The position numbers and the translations under genes were made by a program. The notes under the pieces are model-generated. The model was not told the DNA's origin. It saw only the letters and a list, made by a program, of their open reading frames with translations, and did no database searches. Source: Cryptolaemus montrouzieri (Eukaryota > Arthropoda > Insecta > Coleoptera > Coccinellidae). Taken from it: 64,000 bases of DNA. Below, piece after piece: positions 32,206-43,080 of the stretch. Numbering within the stretch: position 1 is the stretch's first letter; each line of letters begins with the position of its first letter. Where the stretch lies: positions 56,483,954 to 56,547,953 of the forward strand of contig JABFTP020000165.1 of NCBI GenBank assembly GCA_013387265.2, given 5' to 3'.

Positions 32206-34252
32206 CATTTATTATCGTGGACTTATGCACTATCTCAGCTGTTAGCTGGATATAATTTACCTTTCCCAGATTCAGCAATCAAAGGGAATAGGCTCGATTA
32301 CAATATACTTGACATAAATTTCCTAACTATTCTACATGTATCAAGAATAACAGCTTTTTGCATTTCTACATAGGTATTCTTATGCCATTCTAATTTCTTA
32401 AGGCTATCATGCAAAGTTTTGGGTATTAACCCAGTGGAGGATACGATGACAGGAACAATATCTATTTTCTCGTGGTGCCACATCTGCTTGATCTCAATAG
32501 CAAGGTCTGTGTATTTGGACTTTTTCTCCTGGAACTTATTCAGCACGTTGTTATTATTCGGTATGGCGACATCCACCAGCATTGCTGTTTTGACTCTCCG
32601 GCCTATTATTCGTCACCATTCTGTCAGTGATAATAGGCCTATCGTAGTATAATCTGATAGAGTCATTTTCCAATACGGGCGCCGGTTGATACTTGTAATA
32701 TGGCTGGAATGTATTCAGAAGTCCGTACTTGTGTGCAAGTTTCTGATGGATAATGTTGCACACTTGATTATGCCTGTGAAGATAGTCTGTATTGGCCAGT
32801 TGTTCACATCCGGACGTAATATGCTGTATAGTCTCCGATCTTATATGGCATTTTCTGCACCTATCTGTTTGTAATGTTCCGTCCTTCATAATAAATTTTT
32901 TGTAGTTGTTTGTAGCGATCACTTGGTCTTGGATGGCCATAAGGAATCCCTCTGTTTCCGCGAATAATTCTCCTTTCATCAACCATTTGTTGGAGGCTTC
33001 TTTGTCGATGTGTGGTTGATTAATCTCATGGTGATGTCGTCCATGCAATTCCTTTCTTGACCATTGCTCTTGTTTTCAATATCTGATAGGAATGGTAGAT
33101 TCAGCAGGTCATCTCTGGTAGCAAGATTTAGAGGTGTATATCCCTTATCAGCCAACGATACTGCTCTATGTAGGTCAGAAGTGAGAGCTTTTTCTGAGAA
33201 GAATTCTCTGAGATTTTTATCTGTTCGGTGTGTAAATTGACTACATCTATCAATCCGCGTCCTCCTTCTTTCCGCTTCAAAGTTGTTCGTATCACAGACG
33301 ATTTTGGATGATGGTTGTTGTACTTTGTTAGCATCGTTCGGGTCTGCCTTTGAATATCATCCAGTTCTGTCTTAGTCCATCTGATTATTCCAAATGAGTA
33401 AAGTAACACTGGAATGGCGTAGGTGTTAATTGCCTTGACTAAATTCCCGAGTTCAACATCGATTTCAGCACAGACTTCAGACGCTGACTGTATTCTGAAC
33501 GAATCTTCTCCTTTGATTGTTTTGGTTTAGCAATCTGGCTTGTTGGTATCCCAGATATTTGTATGTTTCGCCATCTCTCATGCACTGTATAATATCACCG
33601 TTTGGAAGTTGTGTTTCACCATCTATGACTTTCCCTCTTTGAATGTTCAGGGTTTTACATTTTCAATCCCGAATTTCATATGAACATCTGCCGAGAACTC
33701 ACTGACAGTTTTCAGCAAATCATCCAATTGCTTCTTGTTCGAAGCATATAATTTGATGTCATCCATATACAGCAGGTGGGAGATTGTATGATAATTCCTT
33801 TCTGCTTTTATCCTAAATCCGTATCCAGTTCTATTGAGCATTGAGGACAATGGGTTCATTGCCAAACAGAACCATAGTGGACTCAAAGAGTCTCCTTGAA
33901 AAATTCCACGACGTATGGGTATCTCGTCGGTTTTAATTGATTTATTGTTCATGTTGACCTGCAGAGACGTGCGCCAGTGTGTCATTGTTGTCTTCAAGAA
34001 CTCTACCAGGGATGGGTGAATTTTGTATATCTGCAATACTTCAACAAGCCAAGAATGGGCGGTACTATCGAATGCCTTCAGATAATCGAGAAAAGCTGAA
34101 TGAACATTGCGATGCCCTACGTGTGCCTGTTTCATTATCACAGAATCGATGATGAGTTGTTCCTTGCACCCGTGGTGTTTCTTTCTGCATCCTTTCTGCT
34201 CCTCTGCTAATATATTGTTGTCGTCAACAACGTTATTATTATTATTATTATT
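32206..34252 (-). mobile_element. R4/Dong-like non-LTR element, 5'-truncated
   Basis: The minus-strand element has its 3' end at about 32206 and its truncated 5' end at about 34230, bordered on both sides by TTA/TAA repeats (32190-32205 and 34232-34252). Dong elements are known to insert in TAA repeats, which fits. Its coding region is described separately. Confidence 0.72.
32298..34235 (-). pseudogene. R4/Dong-like RT plus zinc knuckle and endonuclease region
   Basis: Minus strand from the 5' side: NNILAEEQKGCRKKHHGCKE, AFLDYLKAFDSTAHSWLVEV (motif A region), IPIRRGIFQGDSLSPLWFCL (motif B), SHLLYMDDIKLYASNKKQLD (catalytic MDD), then KYLGYQQARL and a thumb with LYSFGIIRWTKTELDDIQRQ. After frame changes: LQTDRCRKCHIRSETIQHI with the CxxC...H...C finger, then IRLYYDRPIITDRM, NNRPE, MLVDVAIPNNN and KYTDLAIEIKQMW, which fit a restriction-like endonuclease. 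This order (RT, CCHC finger, nuclease at the C-terminus) is characteristic of the R2/R4 group. Four or more breaks disable it. The NNNNNNN at the start is the TAA target repeat, not protein. Confidence 0.82.
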
Positions 34253-35334
34253 ATCCCTCGATATTTGTTCAACTTTCTGCAATTTCTACCACTTTGGAAT
34301 CCTGTTTGAGGACTTCAAAATCGATGTTTTCCTAGTTCAATACCCGCCATTTGTTAAAACGTTTTAAACTTCATATAAATATCTGTCACATTGTACGAAA
34401 ATATCTGAAATAAGATAACATCGTATGAAATTATTTTCCCCTTTGAATTATGAAACTTTCATCGCTGCGACCGACCGACATTCCCATCCATCACTGAAAA
34501 GTTGTGCAGGTTGTATTCCGGGTGTCATTCGCAATTTTTTTCATGTATTATGTATTCCTACAACCTCATGGGGGCGTGAGGGGGCACATTCAGTACGGTT
34601 GGCCGAGTGTTATAATTTATGAAAGCGGCATAAAAATCCAATTTCAACTGCAACAATAACAGGAGTATATGTAGAATAATCGGCAAGCACCCGCTATCGC
34701 TCCCGATCTGCTTTATTTACCATTATTAAAACAATAAATTCGCAGCAACGTCACATTCTGTATTTTTATTATTTTTGTTGCCGACAAGTGATCTGCATTG
34801 TGAGCCACGTTCCCTTTATAAATATCTAAAATAAACTGTTTTAATCTAGAATAAAAGCCGTGAAATATGTGAACGTAACGCCGCCGTTCTAAAAATTGCG
34901 CCATAAATATGACTTTATTAATTTTATAATATGTTACTCGAAATCTAATTTCACGTTCCAACCGGATAAGTATTCGTTTTCACAAAACGAGCCCATATTG
35001 TTTAGTTATGAGTTCCTTTTTAGTCCGCATTGTACGAAAGAACACATAAAGAACATATGCGACACCGACAGGTACGAACGATATTTTGAAATAATGAAAC
35101 GACATTGAATTATGCTTCGTTCTTGTGCGACATTCATTTATGTGTCATACACACTGCCATCTATCGTATGATCGTTCCAAATGATACGATGGAATCGCCT
35201 TTTATACTGAACGTCTCTCATTTGTATTTCGTCCTATATACATGATATCAAAAATGTACCGGGAATCAATTATTCAAAAAATATACTCTATCCTTATCCT
35301 CTTTTTATTTTCCGAACGACTGTCAACATTTTTT
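34253..35334. other. Non-repetitive stretch, no gene recognised
   Basis: It is relatively free of transposon similarity. Patches at 34560-34740 and 34850-34960 (for example GTAACGCCGCCGTTCTAAAA) are GC-richer than their surroundings and may be conserved host noncoding DNA. I see no exon with splice sites. Confidence 0.3.
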
Positions 35335-35640
35335 CGCAAATTTTTCTTTAAATTAAACAAGATCCAAGAAAAAATAATATATGGGCGATGTCAACCCAAA
35401 TTATTGGGTCCATAAATATTCTAGAACATCTATAGATCATAATTGGCATCACTTGGAAGACTGAACCTGGCCATTGGGGCTCTCTCGGTCAAACAGAGAT
35501 GGAATTGTTTTGTTGAGTTTGAATATTGAAGAGTTTTTCTGCGATTATACTTCAAAATTGGCAATCAAGAACAAGGAAGTGATTATGTTTCAGGAAAGTC
35601 ACACTGCGACGGAAGTACATCTTCACGAAAGAGGAAATAT
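35335..35640 (-). pseudogene. 3' end fragment of the CR1-like element at 23.6 kb
   Basis: The stretch ATTAAACAAGATCCAAGAAA to about 35450 matches 23625-23715 at roughly 90%, including TCTAGAACATCTATAGATCA. The similarity then fades. It carries only the C-terminal coding end and 3' region, with no RT motif. The orientation is the same as 23600-24861. Confidence 0.7.
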
Positions 35641-35825
35641 GTAAATATGTTTATTAGATATATAAGAGGTCTGATTGTTGAAATATTTTTCTGCTTTTTT
35701 TTCTTTTTCCATTGTTACAGATTCCTATCCCAAACCCCCTTCCTTTCTCCTTGTCTTCGTTTGGAAAGTATGGAATGCAAGAGAGAATGAAGAGGCTAAG
35801 CAGAAAAATCTTTGGTACTCTTTAT

Positions 35826-35891
35826 GTACACACGACACTAACACAACATAAACAGACAAGCTATTGCTAGTGCAATAGCGACAGGGAAACG
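35826..35891 (-). repeat. 66-bp repeat, inverted partner of 30985-31051
   Basis: It runs into the first 221-bp direct repeat with no gap (GGGAAACGACATC). See the partner for the match. Confidence 0.75.
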
Positions 35892-36658
35892 ACATCTTTC
35901 GCCGTTCCGAATCACATCAACGGTAGAAAACGAGCGAAATAATCCTGCTGGAAAAGTGCTCTTAGCCTCTGTTTCCGAGATAAAACCTCCCGTCGGTAAA
36001 TATTTGATGGGACAAATATCTTCCTCGATAAACTTCGCGAGGAGTCTACATATGTAAACTTAAAACAAGAAGAATTATTCAAAAATCCGTAGATCAATGA
36101 AAAATCCTTCCTGACAAGAGCTAGTTCCAAAGTCTGCCCGCCATGCACGCAGCCCCCAAAAGCCACAATAGTGCAACTAAGCAGGATGCCGAGAAACGAA
36201 GCGGCAGACTGCAGTTTCGCTCTTATTAGGAGCTCATCAGTGTCGCATATCGCTTCTCAGCATCCTATCAAGCTACATCGGGGTACCCTATCGATTCCAG
36301 AAAGAACGCACCTCGTACATACGTATGAGAGTCGCCCTCTATGGACCGAAACGGCGAACTCGCTACCGGACTTCGAGAAAGATACGAACAATAACAAACA
36401 GATGTGGAAACGTTAAAAATTCCAAAGATTTGGGAGACATCTTTCGCCGTTCCGTGAATCACATCAACGGTAGGAAACGAGCGAAATAATCCCGCTAGAA
36501 AAGTGCTCTTAGCCTCTGTTTCCGAGATAAAACCTCCCGTCGGTAAATATTTGATGGGACAAATATCTTCCGCGATAAACTTCGCGAGGAGTCTACATAT
36601 GTAAACTTGAGACAAGAAGAATTATTCAAAAATCCGTAGATCAATGAATAATCCTTCC
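35891..36658 (+). repeat. Pair of ~222-bp direct repeats, period 545 bp
   Basis: Copy 1 is 35891-36111 and copy 2 is 36436-36658; both start GACATCTTTCGCCGTTCC and end near AATCCTTCC and are about 95-97% identical. The 324-bp spacer (36112-36435) is GC-richer and has no recognised coding. Possibilities: a terminal-repeat retroelement in miniature (TRIM), or 1.4 copies of a 545-bp tandem repeat. The copies do not start TG or end CA, so the TRIM reading is weak. Stop-free minus-strand frames across the copies have no known domain. Confidence 0.75.
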
Positions 36659-36889
36659 GCAAAAATCCCAATATAAACACCTCTTATTATTTGACAACTA
36701 ACATCAAACAACACACCACCACCAAAACACAAACAACAATTTTTATTACTTAGTATATTCTACAACCGATTCTAATGGCCACATGTGTGGCTTCGGAACG
36801 TATGTGCTTTTATGTTTTCGAATACGAAATAACTGAAGGTAAATGTACACATATGTGTATATGCCCTTTAAAAGGTCAATATCGAGAGG

Positions 36890-37075
36890 AGGTTAATTTA
36901 GATCAGCATCCAGGCTTACGGTTGGTGTTGATCTTAAGGAGCCTGTGATGTAGACCCTGGCTAGTCTTCAAAGTTTGTTCAGCATTTCCCTAACCCTTCT
37001 CTGCATCTTTTTTGGCAACCATGTGGGAGCAAAATGTTCAATCATGGGTCTCAACACCGCAGTATGCAACCATTG
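36890..37075 (-). pseudogene. LINE RT thumb fragment
   Basis: The minus-strand frame reads VQWLHTAVLRPMIEHFAPTW, MQRRVREMLNKL, stop, RLARVYITGSLRSTPTVSLD. The LHTAVLRPM and ITGxxRSTPT pairing is the post-catalytic region of R1/LOA/Jockey-type RTs. Only about 60 codons remain. The similar ITGAFRSTPV block occurs in the element at 46921-48020, so the two may be the same clade. Confidence 0.7.
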
Positions 37076-37479
37076 TACATTTTGTGATTTAGTCCCCAAA
37101 AAACATCGTCAGCTCAAAGAGCTGCTCCTCCCCTGGTCTCAATAGCTTGAACTCTAAGAGATATCTTCCTTATACATGTCGATTAACTGTTTCCTAATTT
37201 CCACGAAAGTTTCACCAAAAATTTAATCACTATTCATCGCTCAGTTATTTTATCACTCATCTTCACGATGGTCGATCAAAACAGATCGATGTTCAATGGA
37301 CAATAAAACAGAATTCTGTTTCGAATGAAACCAATGCGAACGCTGCAGAGCTGCCAACCGCCGAAGCATTGCCAACTTCCGCGAACTTAATTGACCTCTT
37401 CTAATAAACCAAAGGTTCTTTCAGCAAGGAAAAAAGGCTGCTCTATAATGCGGATTTGGTAGACATACACGGTTGCACG

Positions 37480-37800
37480 ATTATGTTATAGGCTTTTCTT
37501 CTGAGAGGCCTATTGTTATTGGAGTTCCACAAGGGTCTCTTCTGGGGCTGATCACAAGTGATCTTTCTCTTCATATTCACGTTGGTGTGATAGCTGGCTA
37601 CTCCCCCTGAATGTTGGAAAATTCGTTGTGCTGTATAGAGGTCGTAATAACACATTTGCTCGGTACTATATCGAAGGGGACTGTTCAGCGTTGTTTCACT
37701 TGCATTTCTTTCAAAACAAAGAAGTTTCTTTATTTTCAAGAAGTGTTTGAACCTTTTCAACGTTTCATCTATAGAAGTAAAATTTTACGTTGTAATTTCC
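37480..37800 (+). pseudogene. LINE RT fragment (GVPQG block)
   Basis: The plus strand reads FSSERPIVIGVPQGSLLG (RT motif B region, about 37490-37545); then, after a loss, LNVGKFVVLYRGRNNTFARY and YIEGDCSALF (about 37600-37680), the segment that follows the catalytic box in CR1-like RTs. The box itself is deleted. Frames shift between the two pieces. The remaining sequence to 37800 is decayed. Confidence 0.7.
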
Positions 37801-39147
37801 TGTGCAAATAAGATGGGCAATATATTGAAACTCATCAATTCTGTCTGATGCCGGAGTTTTATTGACAATTTGAATATTTCTCGGTGCCCATTATTATTTG
37901 TAATATCTTGATGGAAAATAGTTTAGGAAATTATAAAGTGTAAAACTTGAATTTCATTTTATTGGCCTATAAATTTTCTTGTTATAAACAGTGGCAGATT
38001 TATGGCAGGATCGTTACTTTTTATGCAGAAATGGATTATGGGAATATGGAATTGGGACGGTCTACGTTAATTTCTGGAACTGAAGAATAATTTATTAAGA
38101 TTTGAATTCGCGAATAAATTGGAAAAGTTGCTGCAATATTCTCAATGTATAGGGTGGATTATATTCGACGTTTACTTGTAAGAATAGTACGTTCAAAGTT
38201 CCCAAGGAGGGGGCGCTTCAACCCTTCAGGTCTCTTCACATGGTGTAGCTACCTTGAATGTTCTGACTATTTTCAAGATTATTGAAAAAGGGGATTATTG
38301 TTTGTTTCTCCTTTAACGTGCTCTGTTTAATTGAAAATTATTTGTTTTAATGTCTTCTTAAAGCCCTAAGCTTAATTTTTTTATACTTTTTCAATATATC
38401 TAAGACGAACAAAGATATGGACTTTTGCACTTGATGGATACCCTGTCTATTGCGCCACCTATTAATTGGACGCAACTTTTAGACTCAATTGAAGGTCTGT
38501 TCTAGTAAGAGTAATAGGGAATTGTTTCCCCAATTACTGAGAAATAGAAATCTGAGATTTATTACACACTGCGCCAAAAAATCATTGCACAGTTTCAAAC
38601 TTTCAAATTAATTTTTGGTTAGACAACTATTAATTAACACATGTTTTTTTTCGGATATATTCGGACATGTGCCAACAAAGTTCGATGCTTTTTCTTAGGG
38701 TGCATGTTCCTCTCATGGGAAATAAAATGATATAAATTGTAACAAAATTGAGTTTAAGAAAATTTAGAAAGATCAAAGGCATAAAAACTTAAGAACAAGT
38801 GTTACTGATTAAGCCCAGAGAAAAATGAGCAATGAGACTCTAATTCAATAATTATCACTGAAATCTTAAAAAAAAAGTCAAGGAAGTTTTGCTCAGATAA
38901 TTAATCACATATTATAATTATGGAAAACAATGTCAACAAATGCTTCTTTTTTTTTATATACAGTCAGTAAGACTTATCTTGATGAAATAGATGAGGTAGA
39001 GGTCGTCTATGTTATAGTCCCCAATCACTTAGGAAGTTCAAATTCCAAAAAAGTTCTTGTATTTTACTGCTGCATATGGGGGAAAACCTCTATTTGAGCT
39101 TCGGATTCATCTGGATTTCTGGACTCCAGATAGAAGTTATATCGCAA
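37801..39147. other. No recognisable gene
   Basis: An unassigned 1.3 kb. Near 38570-38640 is a stretch beginning ACACTGCGCCAAAAAATCAT that could be the end of an old transposon, but no partner end was found. Confidence 0.3.
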
Positions 39148-39345
39148 CCTCTGAACTCCACCTACGACTTTCCATCTACGACTTTCCATCTACGACTTTC
39201 CATCTACGACTTTCCATCTACGACTCTCCACCTACGAGTCTCTACCTAGGACTATCTACCAAGGAATCTCTATCTACGTCTCTCCACCTAGAAATCTTCA
39301 CCTAGGACTATCCATCTAGGAATCTCCACCTAGGACCTATATTTT
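39148..39345 (+). repeat. 14-bp minisatellite, about 13 units
   Basis: The unit is close to CTACGACTTTCCAT, perfect for five units around 39165-39225 and drifting into CTAGGACTATCCAT-like forms by 39340. The right-hand variants are shared with 52507-52545, at the left border of the second composite copy. The open frame across it is a by-product of a period that is not a multiple of three over a short span. Confidence 0.85.
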
Positions 39346-39644
39346 TGATATAGGTCATTACACAATATTTAAGATAACGATAAATCTCTAATCTTCACTA
39401 CAGAATTTTAATATAATTTAATTATTTCAAATACAATTGAAGAGGATTTTCAAGAACTAATTAGCTTGAATGTCTGCGGCAGAAAGAAGTGCTGGGAAGG
39501 TTCGGAAGCCGGTAAGACATATCATCTGATAGCCGGATATCAGACTGTTAGCCCGTGGCGTGACACAGATGGAGGGTTGACTGGAATCAGGTGTTTCAAC
39601 TCAAATTATTGTGACGTGATTTTAGCACGTTACAAAATGAAAGA

Positions 39645-40130
39645 GTGACTGCAACGTCGAAATATGCCTTCGCAGATAGAACGCTCAAAGCAGAACTTTG
39701 TAATCTAATTAAAATGCACAAACCCAGATATAAACCGTATGCTATTGACAAGCTCCTGAATGATCAGGGCCACGATGTACTTAGACTTCCCCCATATCAT
39801 CCTGCCTCAAACCCGATTGAGAAAATTAGGGAAGCCATGAAAGTCTATGTAGCTGTCATATTTCTGGTGGTTGATTTCCGAATGGAGAATGTGGAAAACT
39901 GTGTGGTGAGTTTTTCTCTTCGTTTTCTCCAGATCAAAATGTGAAAAAACTATGTGGTGAGTTTTTCTCTTCATTTTCTCCAGTTCAGTGGGAATCATTA
40001 TGCGACAATACGCAAAAAAACTGAACAATCTTTTATGTAGAAAGAACCTATGGTGGATGACGTTATCGTCAATTTCATAATAACTTTGCAAGCAGACGAT
40101 AATGACAGCAACAGCAAGTCTTCTAGTTGA
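39645..40130 (+). pseudogene. IS630/Tc1-like (DDE_3) transposase C-terminus, copy 1
   Basis: It reads LKAELCNLIKMHKPRYKPYA, IDKLLNDQGHDVLRLPPYHP and ASNPIEKIREAMKVYVA, where the Glu of NPIEK is the third catalytic residue. It continues through FSLRFL/FSPDQW-like sequence to an acidic-serine tail (QADDNDSNSKSSS) near 40128. This is the typical C-terminal third of the insect DDE_3 transposases with the LRLPPYHP signature. A local ~51-bp tandem duplication (about 39893-39993) shifts the frame. The N-terminal domains are absent. Confidence 0.8.
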
Positions 40131-40804
40131 TGAATAAGCTGAATATCCTCAATAGTAGATTTAGAGATCAGCATAAAAACCAGCCACTGTAGTGAGGTTC
40201 GGGACAGACGGATTGAAATTTGCAATGAAATTGATCAAAAGGTTATTGATTTTGAATATGAATCGTAGATGTCATGCAGTAATTATGCGGTAACAGGTTT
40301 TGGTAACTTTGATTCTCTCCAAACAGTTTACATCAGGGGTGCTCAAACTTGAACTGCTGGCAATCTATCTCAATATTTTTATACTACTTACGATCGATTC
40401 TGACAGGCTGCATGTATATGTGATGCAGGGTTGTCGTACATATACGATACATCCTACCAACCTACCTACCTAGGTAGGGTGTACCGTAGCATATATAGAT
40501 ATTAACTTTCCGCACAATATACATTATTTTAGTCAAGGTTTGGGTTAGGTTTAGTTATATTCTCCTCTATAATATCAATGAAAAAACTAATAGTTATTCA
40601 AAATTGCTGGTTTATTGGTTGTTACAAAACAAAATAGTTACATATGGTGTTAAACTTAACTAAGGAGTGACTTTGGATGTTGAAGCGTGGCTCTGCATGT
40701 CCTTAGCATACTTTTCATAAGATGGTACGTAACCACTGAGTGCTAATTGCAAGCATGATGACATATGAGCGTCAGTTAGTCGATTGCGATATTTTGACTT
40801 AATT

Positions 40805-40815
40805 ATCTTCATTTC
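40805..40815 (+). repeat. Target-site duplication, left (ATCTTCATTTC)
   Basis: The eleven bases ATCTTCATTTC are repeated at 41305-41315. In the uninterrupted copy 2 the same site occurs once, at about 53971-53981, which confirms the duplication. Confidence 0.9.
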
Positions 40816-41304
40816 TCCATTCATTTCCCCCTTGAATTTGCCATTGCGTGTTCGTCTTGTTAAGTGTTACGTATGGTCTACACTGCTCTATGGATGTGAG
40901 TCATGGTCACTCAAAACAAATACCATGAAACGACTTAGAGCATTTGAAATGTGGTCATATCGTCGCCTACTAAAAATACCATGGACCGACAGAGTAACCA
41001 ACGAAGAGGTTTTAAGGAAATTGAATAGGACACCAGAAATAGAAAACATAATTAAAAGGCGGAAATTGACATACTTTGGACACATCGAAAGACATGACAA
41101 ATACAATATCTTGCAATTTGTAATAGAGGGAAAAATAGAGGGCAAACGGGCTAGAGGACGTAGAAGAACTTCATGGATGAGCAACCTGCGTAATTGGACT
41201 GGTCTTAATAGAGAAGAACTAATACATACTGCCAGAGATAGATGGAGATATGCCATGTTATTAGCCAACCTCAGAATCTGAGAAGACACCAAGAGAGGAA
41301 GAAG
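40816..41304 (+). pseudogene. LINE 3' end inserted in the hAT transposase
   Basis: A 489-bp, 5'-truncated non-LTR insertion. It encodes the C-terminal domain: LVKCYVWSTLLYGCESWSL, MKRLRAFEMWSYRRLLKIPW, RRKLTYFGHIERHDKY and KRARGRRRTSWMSNLRNW, stopping at 41281. The 3' end is GGAAGAAG, directly before the duplication. The style matches the element at 10505-11440. This reading frame is undamaged, so the insertion is probably younger than the surrounding hAT relic. Confidence 0.9.
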
Positions 41305-42778
41305 ATCTTCATTTCAGAAAATGCAGACTCGCACAAGTAAGTTCCCCCAAACATTGCCGTCAGTTGAAGGGCGATTTGCCTTAGATTCGGATATTTATCT
41401 TCAGATATAAAACACCAGAAATTTGTGTCAGATGCTGTAGCTTTGAGATGTATATCTGATATAATCTGCACCAACTCATTTTCAAAAGAACATGAGTTCA
41501 TATTAAAGTGGCTTGCTATTTCAGTAACTAATTCCTCAATGTTTTTACATGAAAAAAGATAACTCATAAATGATGCTATATTTACCAATTTACTGCAATC
41601 ATAAAAAGACATTTCGAATTGATTTATTAATTAATAGTTTTTCCTTTACCTTGAAGCTAGTTAATGGTTTTCAAGTGCATTGTGATGTCAGTCAAAAATA
41701 CCAAATCAGTCAGCCATTTCTTTCATCTGAGTGTCACCACCTTTTTCGTCAAGAAAAGCTGTTATTACGGACAATAATTTTCGAAACCTTCCTAGGAATT
41801 TTCCGCGACTCAACAAACTGACGTCCGCGTGAAGAACTTAATCAGTGTTCCAACTGCAACATAAAGAGCCGCCGTTGCAAGCTACGTTCACGGATGGAAT
41901 TCACAATTTTTGTTGCAATGCCCATAATTTCCTCTGTGTTTAAAACTTTTGAACACAAAATTTGATCATATGGAATGAAAAAAATGAAGGGAAATCTTCA
42001 TTAGCTCGACACAATGCCACAAATCCGTTTTTGTTTCCAGTCATTGCTGGTGCTCCATCGGTTATAATGCACACTAATTTATATATTGGTAGCTTGTAGT
42101 TTTTACAAAATTTAAGAAAATGTCATATATATCTTCGCCACGGGTCTTCCCCTTCAGAGGAATGATTGTAAAAAATTCTCCCTTAGCCAACATGTCATTG
42201 AATACCATCCGAATAAAAATACACTGCTGGGCAGTGTCTGTCATATCGGTGGATTCGTCGAACTGTAAAGAAAAGTATGTTCATTTCATGATATCATGTT
42301 TTAGTTTATCGAACATATCCTGACTCATGACTTCAATACGCCTTGTGATAGTCCGACGAGATAACTGAAGTTCTCTAATAGAAAACATGATTTATGTTTT
42401 ATTTTTAAAATCTCCAAATAAAGTCTCACACCCTTCAATAAATGCTTCCTTCATAACCGATCCATATTCGAATGGTTTCTTGTGTTTATGAGATATCTTA
42501 AATGACGCGATCGTAGCAGTTTTTGATTGTTTGGCTAGTCTTGTTCTTTTTTCAAACAAGATATCAAATCACGTACTTTTCGTTTTCTTAATTCACTCTG
42601 TGGTGGAAAATTTTTTTCATATTTTTTTGAAACGTTTTATGATGCCTCTTTAAGTTACCATGCGTAAGTATTGCACAAATAAGACAAATGCACTTATCCT
42701 TCATCATACAAAAGAAAAATTCTTCCTCCCAATCGTTATTAAAATGATACGTTCTAGATTTCTTCGCTGCACTCATTT
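41305..42778 (-). pseudogene. hAT transposase, copy 1 (broken)
   Basis: The N-terminal BED-like finger is at 42776-42588 (MSAAKKSRTYHFNNDWEEEF, then CLICAILTHGNLKRHHKTF), keeping the ATG that copy 2 has lost. The middle (42550-41640) is full of stops. The C-terminal part at 41612-41310 has YLFSCKNIEELVTEIASHFN, FWCFISEDKYPNLRQIALQL and TYLCESAFSEMK, where the LINE interrupts the dimerisation region; the remainder lies below 40805. The catalytic DDE positions are better seen in copy 2. Confidence 0.82.
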
Positions 42779-43080
42779 TATACTATTTAATAATAAACGT
42801 TGTATCGACGTACTATTGCCTTCAAGTTACAATTCAGAATGACTCAAATTCCTGCAGACGCAACATTTATATCGGCGTGAACGAAAGTCTCGAATGTTCC
42901 CGTCAAAAGCTTTGACAAGTACCGCGCGTTCCTTTGATAAAGCCGCCTTTGGTTACTAGCAGAGCGTTATTTTATTACGTTATAAATTTTTGTAGTTTAG
43001 TTAACTGCTTATTAAAAATTTATTTGTTCTCGAGATCTACTCAAAAGGCACTCGCGATCGACTGGTTGATCTAACCCCTG

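Larger units (their letters stand above)
39302..43080. mobile_element. Composite repeat, copy 1 (DDE end + hAT)
   Basis: Homologous to 52507-55831 from the minisatellite edge (CTAGGAxTATCCATCTAGG) to the right terminus of the hAT element. The left ~1 kb holds the end of a Tc1/IS630-like transposase on the plus strand; the rest is a hAT element on the minus strand. The right border equals the hAT terminus in both copies and the flanks then differ (GCTTAATT here, GAGTAGAG in copy 2). This copy has a LINE inserted at 40816-41304 and a ~190-bp deletion near 41625. Confidence 0.8.
40334..43080 (-). mobile_element. hAT element (ZBED5/Charlie-like), copy 1
   Basis: The termini are CAGGGGTGCTCAAACTTGAA at 40334 and, reading in from 43080, CAGGGGTTAGATCAACCAGT. 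The outer 8 bp differ on the two sides (GTTTACAT and GCTTAATT), so there is no target duplication at the right end. The transposase lies on the minus strand and is split by the LINE insertion. Confidence 0.8.

Noticed and set aside
35891..36658. LTR retrotransposon in miniature
   Set aside because: Direct repeats lack TG/CA ends and I see no convincing primer-binding site or polypurine tract; kept only as an unclassified repeat.
39057..39305. 82-codon frame with repeated LRLSIYD peptides
   Set aside because: Produced by the 14-bp minisatellite; no start context, no homologous frame in copy 2.
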